From an uncultured Chromatiaceae bacterium (GTDB lineage Bacteria > Pseudomonadota > Gammaproteobacteria > Enterobacterales > Alteromonadaceae), in the NCBI GenBank assembly GCA_937978655.1, contig CALJUX010000042.1:4200-68199 (forward strand): a stretch of DNA of 64,000 nt, read 5' to 3'. Positions 60,151 to 64,000 of the stretch are shown one piece after another; within the stretch, counting starts at the first letter, position 1, and the number at the start of each line of letters is the position of its first letter. Below the pieces are notes generated by a model, which was not told the origin of the DNA, ran no database searches, and worked only from the letters and a program-made list of their open reading frames with translations. The position numbers and the translations under genes were made by a program.

Positions 60151-62270
60151 CAGGCGCTCCGCGTCAGCTCAAAGCAGACATGGATTTGCGGGTTGCGTTT
60201 AAAATCTTCCGGCAAGGATGCGGCGCTGATGTCTTTAATCGACCAGCCGGCGGCTTCCAACTCTTCCCGGGCAATTTTAAACTTACGTTTGTTATTGGAG
60301 AAAATCACTTTGCCTTGTGGCGCCACTAACTTGCTGATCATGGTCAGTAATTTCACATGGTCACGCTGCACATCCCAGGTGTCTTCCATCCGTTTGGAGT
60401 TGGAAAAAGTCGGTGGGTCAACAAAAATTAAATCAAACTGGTTTTTACACTCTGCCAGCCATTCCAGCACATTCGCCTGGACAAACTGATATTGTTTACC
60501 GGCCAGATCGTTAATCGCAAAGTTCCGTTTGGCCCAGTCTAAATAGGTGTTGGACATATCCACAGTCGTGACGCTGCGGGCACCGCCCAAGGCGGCGTGT
60601 ACAGACGCAGAACCGGTATAAGCAAACAGATTCAGCACGGCTTTGTCTTTGGCTTGCTGCTGAATACTGCGCCGGGTCAGGCGATGGTCTAAAAACAGCC
60701 CGGTATCGAGGTAATCGCGCAAATTCACCAGGAATTTAGCACCGTATTCGCTGACCGTTTTGTATTGGCCGGCTTTGGCGAGTGCCTGATACTGCTCTTT
60801 GCCTTTTTGCTTCTCACGGACTTTTAGAACTATGGCGTCGGTTGGCACCTGCAACACTTGCGGCACCAGATTGACGATGTCAAACAGGCGTTTTTGCGCG
60901 ACTTGCTCGTCTACATTTGAAGGTGCGGCATATTCGTGGATCACCACCTCGCCGTCGTACCAGTCGACAGCCACGTTATATTCCGGAATGTCGGCGTCAT
61001 AAAGCCGGTAGCAGCTGATTTGTTCGCGTTTGGCCCACTTTTCCAGCTGTTTGACGTTCTTTTTCAGCCGGTTGGCAAAAGATTCACTTTCGGCAAAAAA
61101 CATCGACGGCGTTTTACTGGTGATTTGCACTTGTTTTTCCGTCAGGTCAAACAAAGTAAATTCACAATCCAGCGGGCCATTGGCAAATTTATACGATTTC
61201 AGTTTCGACAGTTTCAGCGAACGTAATAAGTCAGAGTTGCTGGTGATAATCGCCAGCCGCCAATTGGCGTAGTGTTGCTTCAGCCGCACCGAGAATTCGC
61301 TGTACACCGGAATGAGCGAGGGAATATCGCCTAACCGCTCACCATAAGGTGGGTTACAAATCACCACGCCGGGGATTTGCGTGCCGGCAGCTTCCAGTGT
61401 CGTGGCATCCCCGGCTTTAAATTCGATAAATTCGGCCACACCGGCACGGGCAGCGTTCTGGCGCGCTTTGTCGAGTTGGCGCGGGTCGGTATCAAAGCCG
61501 ATAAACCTGGTCGTGGCTGGTAAGGCCTGGCGCTGGCCTAAGGCGTTGGCCCGCAGCTCCTGATATAACGCGGCATCAAAATCGCTGTCGTTTTCAAAGG
61601 CAAACTTGAGGCGTTTGAGGCCAGGCGCTAATTGCCGCGCCATCAGCACGGCTTCTATTAATAAAGTCCCGCTGCCACAAAACGGGTCAACCAGCGGTCG
61701 CTCAAATTGCCAGCCCGAGCGGATTAACAAGGCCGCCGCCAGTTGTTCTTTTAACGGTGCTTCGCCCTGCTCTTTACGATACCCACGCTGATGCAGTGAC
61801 GGGCCGGAGAAATCTTTTAAGAAATAAAAATGCTGACGTTCCATGCGCAGCTGAAAACGCACATCAGGTTCGCTGCGGCTGACATCCGGCCGTTCGCCAA
61901 ATTTGGCTCTGAACTGGTCAACGATGGCATCTTTGACGCGCATCGCGCCGAATTGACTGTTATCAATAGTGGCATGTTTACCGACGCACTCGACCGCGAG
62001 GCTTTGACGCAGGCCCATCTGTGTGGTCCAGTCCAGCTCGTTGGCGACCGCATAAACATCAGATTGTTCATTAATAGAGAATTGGTCGAGCTGGCGCATG
62101 ATCCGGGTGGCGAGGCGCGACCATAAACAGATCTGGTAGCCCTGCGCTAACGTTGCCTCGAACCGTACAGCGCCAAGGCTGACTTTACTGACGGTGGCAC
62201 CGAGGCTGGTCAGTTCACTGGCCAGTACTTCTTCAATGCCTTTGGAGGTTAACGCCCAGAATTGCAACAT
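60150..62270 (-). CDS. rlmL: 23S rRNA methyltransferase RlmKL (m2G2445, m7G2069)
   Basis: This 706-residue fusion has an N-terminal THUMP region and the RlmL methyltransferase with VVICNPPYGERLG (near residue 305). The RlmK methyltransferase at the C-terminus has LNLFAYTGSASVHAALGGA and FVDPPTFSNSKRM. In E. coli the fused protein makes m2G2445 and m7G2069 in 23S rRNA. I chose ATG 62270 because MLQFWALTSKGIEEVL aligns with the family start. A GTG at 62282 is the alternative. No ribosome site precedes either start, and a TATAAT lies at 62306-62301. Confidence 0.94.
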   Translation of the reverse strand: MLQFWALTSKGIEEVLASELTSLGATVSKVSLGAVRFEATLAQGYQICLWSRLATRIMRQLDQFSINEQSDVYAVANELDWTTQMGLRQSLAVECVGKHATIDNSQFGAMRVKDAIVDQFRAKFGERPDVSRSEPDVRFQLRMERQHFYFLKDFSGPSLHQRGYRKEQGEAPLKEQLAAALLIRSGWQFERPLVDPFCGSGTLLIEAVLMARQLAPGLKRLKFAFENDSDFDAALYQELRANALGQRQALPATTRFIGFDTDPRQLDKARQNAARAGVAEFIEFKAGDATTLEAAGTQIPGVVICNPPYGERLGDIPSLIPVYSEFSVRLKQHYANWRLAIITSNSDLLRSLKLSKLKSYKFANGPLDCEFTLFDLTEKQVQITSKTPSMFFAESESFANRLKKNVKQLEKWAKREQISCYRLYDADIPEYNVAVDWYDGEVVIHEYAAPSNVDEQVAQKRLFDIVNLVPQVLQVPTDAIVLKVREKQKGKEQYQALAKAGQYKTVSEYGAKFLVNLRDYLDTGLFLDHRLTRRSIQQQAKDKAVLNLFAYTGSASVHAALGGARSVTTVDMSNTYLDWAKRNFAINDLAGKQYQFVQANVLEWLAECKNQFDLIFVDPPTFSNSKRMEDTWDVQRDHVKLLTMISKLVAPQGKVIFSNNKRKFKIAREELEAAGWSIKDISAASLPEDFKRNPQIHVCFELTRSA

Positions 62271-62450
62271 AAGGAGATCCACACTAAAAAAATTGCGCAG
62301 ATTATATCAGAAGTTGATCACGGACTTGCGCCGAATTTGGTTTTGCCGGCGTGACCGGACGGCGCCACCGCTGATTTGCTGCTTTAAAACACAAGCTGCT
62401 GATTAAATCAGCAGTCAGCACAAGATGGCGGTATTTATCTGAATTGTTGC

Positions 62451-62479
62451 TTGCTATCGAAATCTAAAAGCAATAAGAT
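62451..62479 (+). promoter_or_regulatory. Promoter of the initiator tRNA genes
   Basis: A -35 TTGCTA (62451-62456) and a -10 TAAGAT (62474-62479) lie 17 bp apart. They are followed at once by a GC-rich discriminator (GCGCCCCGC), typical of stable-RNA promoters under stringent control. Confidence 0.65.
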
Positions 62480-62497
62480 GCGCCCCGCAATGACGGA

Positions 62498-62574
<77 letters not shown>

Positions 62575-62658
62575 ATTGTGACTTGTTTTTCCGAAGGTCA
62601 TCAATTAATGTCTTGCATATCAAATAGTTATCTCATCTGCTCAGGGGTAACGCACGGT

Positions 62659-62735
<77 letters not shown>

Positions 62736-63247
62736 ATTTTACACCTTTTTAATCCATTGAAAAATATAGAGTTCCCTTTATTAGGGATTTTTATGTTTCT
62801 AAAATCGCCACTCTGTGACCTATCTGTGACCAAAAAATCTTTCCAGCTGCAATTTTTAAAATTTTTCTGTTCCTAAAAAGTTATATTTTTGACCTTCGGT
62901 CGAATATCCCCAGCACAAAAGCGTGTCACAGATTTCTGTGACCAAAACAGTCATTAATTGACCTTAATGGTTATTCACTTATTGCGAAAAGCAGAAGAAA
63001 TTCGGATTTAAAATGAATGATTTAGTCGTTAGGGCTGCAAGTTTTTTTCTTCCTGCAGATTTGAGTTTCTGTGACAAAATCTAAATGTGTAATGGCATAA
63101 CGCAAATTGAAAAATTGATTCATAAGAAACGGGTATGAGCTGAAAAGAATCTGACCGAAACCAGTGCAAAACTGGTAACAGTCAGATAAGGTCTGAGCTA
63201 GTACAGCTAATACAATGTTCACATTGGTCACTAGCTAAAAAAACAAC
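62736..63247. repeat. AT-rich gene-free segment with CTGTGAC repeats
   Basis: These 512 bases after the tRNA hold no supported gene. CTGTGAC occurs at 62813, 62824, 62936 and 63069, and a perfect palindrome GTCACAGATTTCTGTGAC lies at 62925-62942. Repeats of this kind beside a tRNA 3' end resemble integrase arm sites or the remnant border of an integrated island, but no integrase is present. Confidence 0.45.
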
Positions 63248-63921
63248 TCATGCTTTGTGAGCAACTATGTAGCTGCTTCCCCCTGTTGACTCAATGTTGA
63301 AGTCCCAAGTTGTAATATCAAATGCTTGAATATTATCAAAATCGAATCTGAACCGGCTGTATGGACGACGAGTTGCCCAATAACCCATTCCTTGGTCAAA
63401 TAAAATTCGAACCACCTCTCCATTCGTTAGTGTAAACGTCAAGCACCTTCCATGATCGATGTCATTTTTGGAAGCAAACTCTGGATATACGTTAATTCCG
63501 TATGTTCTACAAACCGAGTCGATGAAATCATTAACATCGTCAACATTGCAAAAGTTATCCGCAATGCAATAAGGTTTCTTATCACCAGAAGGGCTCGGAT
63601 GGCATGTAATAATCTCAAAATCTCTTATCCCCATTGTTGCTTTAACATGAGCAAAAATAGAGATAACCAAGCCTATACTTATCGGGCTTATCAAATATCT
63701 GTCGGTATAAGTAACATTCTCGACACCTTGCTCAAAAACATTCTTGAATCGCGGTATTGCCTCTTCAAAAAGTGCAAATAAAGAACTTCCGAATAAACTA
63801 AATGGAACGTTTAACTTTGTCGTAATGTCATCCATTAGCGCTATATTGCTTGAAAGCTCAGACTTCAATACCAAGTCTTCTAAGTTGAAAGGACTAGTCT
63901 TTAAGTCAACTACTGTTGATT
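63248..63921 (-). pseudogene. Unknown gene truncated at its 5' end by an IS
   Basis: The remaining frame encodes at least 224 residues (…STVVDLKTSPFNLEDLVLKSEL… to the stop). It stays open without a proper start codon up to the IS border at 63921. The only internal starts are TTG 63874 or later. The product includes YTDRYLISPISIGLVIS and a C-terminal beta-rich part. I do not recognise the family; such a DRYL-SP block occurs in C-termini of larger helicase-like defence proteins, but this is speculative. Base composition is AT-rich and unlike the neighbouring housekeeping genes, which suggests transfer. Confidence 0.65.
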
Positions 63922-64000
63922 TGCACCCGGAACTGATCCACTTCCCCCCGTAATTTGCATCGAAAACTGATCCACATTTTTAATCAATCCTGTCCGGTTC
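63922..64000. mobile_element. End of an IS21-family-like insertion sequence (partial)
   Basis: From TG at 63922 the sequence carries AACTGATCCAC twice (63931-63941 and 63965-63975), 34 bases apart. IS21-family ends have short repeats of this kind and begin with TG. The element continues past the window, so no transposase is visible. It interrupts the unknown gene read on the minus strand. Confidence 0.6.

Noticed and set aside
63022..63231. 69-codon minus-strand frame before the truncated gene
   Set aside because: Composition is biased by AT-rich DNA, no ribosome site was seen and no motif could be recognised.

Overview
The window is chromosomal DNA of a gammaproteobacterium. Its gene order and protein types (cmk-rpsA-ihfB-lapAB-pyrF, a HexR-controlled Entner-Doudoroff cluster, ABC-F proteins of the YbiT and Uup types, RMF, RlmKL, C1-A72 initiator tRNAs) point to an Alteromonadales-like lineage such as Rheinheimera, Alishewanella or Arsukibacterium. 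This placement is inference from gene content; no rRNA is present to test it.

Layout. 1-6.8 kb: housekeeping block (cmk, rpsA, ihfB, lapA, lapB, pyrF, K+/H+ antiporter). 6.8-9.1 kb: an AT-rich orphan membrane protein and a DUF2726 protein between hairpins. 9.07-16.08 kb: a complete-looking filamentous (inovirus) prophage flanked by dif-like sites. It holds a DUF3693-type regulator, an operator/promoter, a replication protein, an ssDNA-binding protein candidate, a 44-codon major coat protein, pIII-, pVI- and pI/Zot-like proteins, a hairpin-rich intergenic region and a last regulator-like gene. It carries no integrase and no secretin, so it presumably borrows host XerCD and a host outer-membrane channel. 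16.3-20.1 kb: copper uptake (TonB receptor plus partner) and two lesser-known proteins. 20.3-27.5 kb: malic enzyme, an Lrp regulator and the arginine succinyltransferase genes astC-astA-astD with a DUF1338 gene. 27.6-34.1 kb: a hydrolase, an MBL-fold protein and three chemoreceptors, two of them soluble CZB-type paralogues.

34.3-38.5 kb: ABC-F YbiT, then a DMT exporter divergent from a MocR regulator with a palindromic operator between them. 38.6-46.9 kb: central sugar metabolism, with zwf-pgl-edd-glk-eda on the minus strand, and hexR and pykA on the plus strand. Perfect 15-bp HexR boxes lie between zwf and hexR and in front of pykA. 47-54.8 kb: DMT transporter, ATP-dependent phosphofructokinase, LytS/LytR two-component pair, thioesterase, HIT protein, M61 peptidase and a fused PTPS protein. 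55-62.3 kb: fabA with a FabR-like palindrome, rmf, a DUF3466 surface protein, uup, a glutaredoxin-like protein and rlmKL. 62.5-64 kb: two identical initiator tRNAs, then an AT-rich accessory segment with repeated CTGTGAC motifs and a gene cut by what looks like the end of an IS21-family element running off the window.

The most notable parts are the inovirus with its unlabelled small genes and structured intergenic region, the degenerate CZB chemoreceptor paralogue, the PTPS fusion with a degenerate N-terminal half, and the IS-truncated gene beside the tRNAs. Domain names come from recognition by eye; no database search was run.
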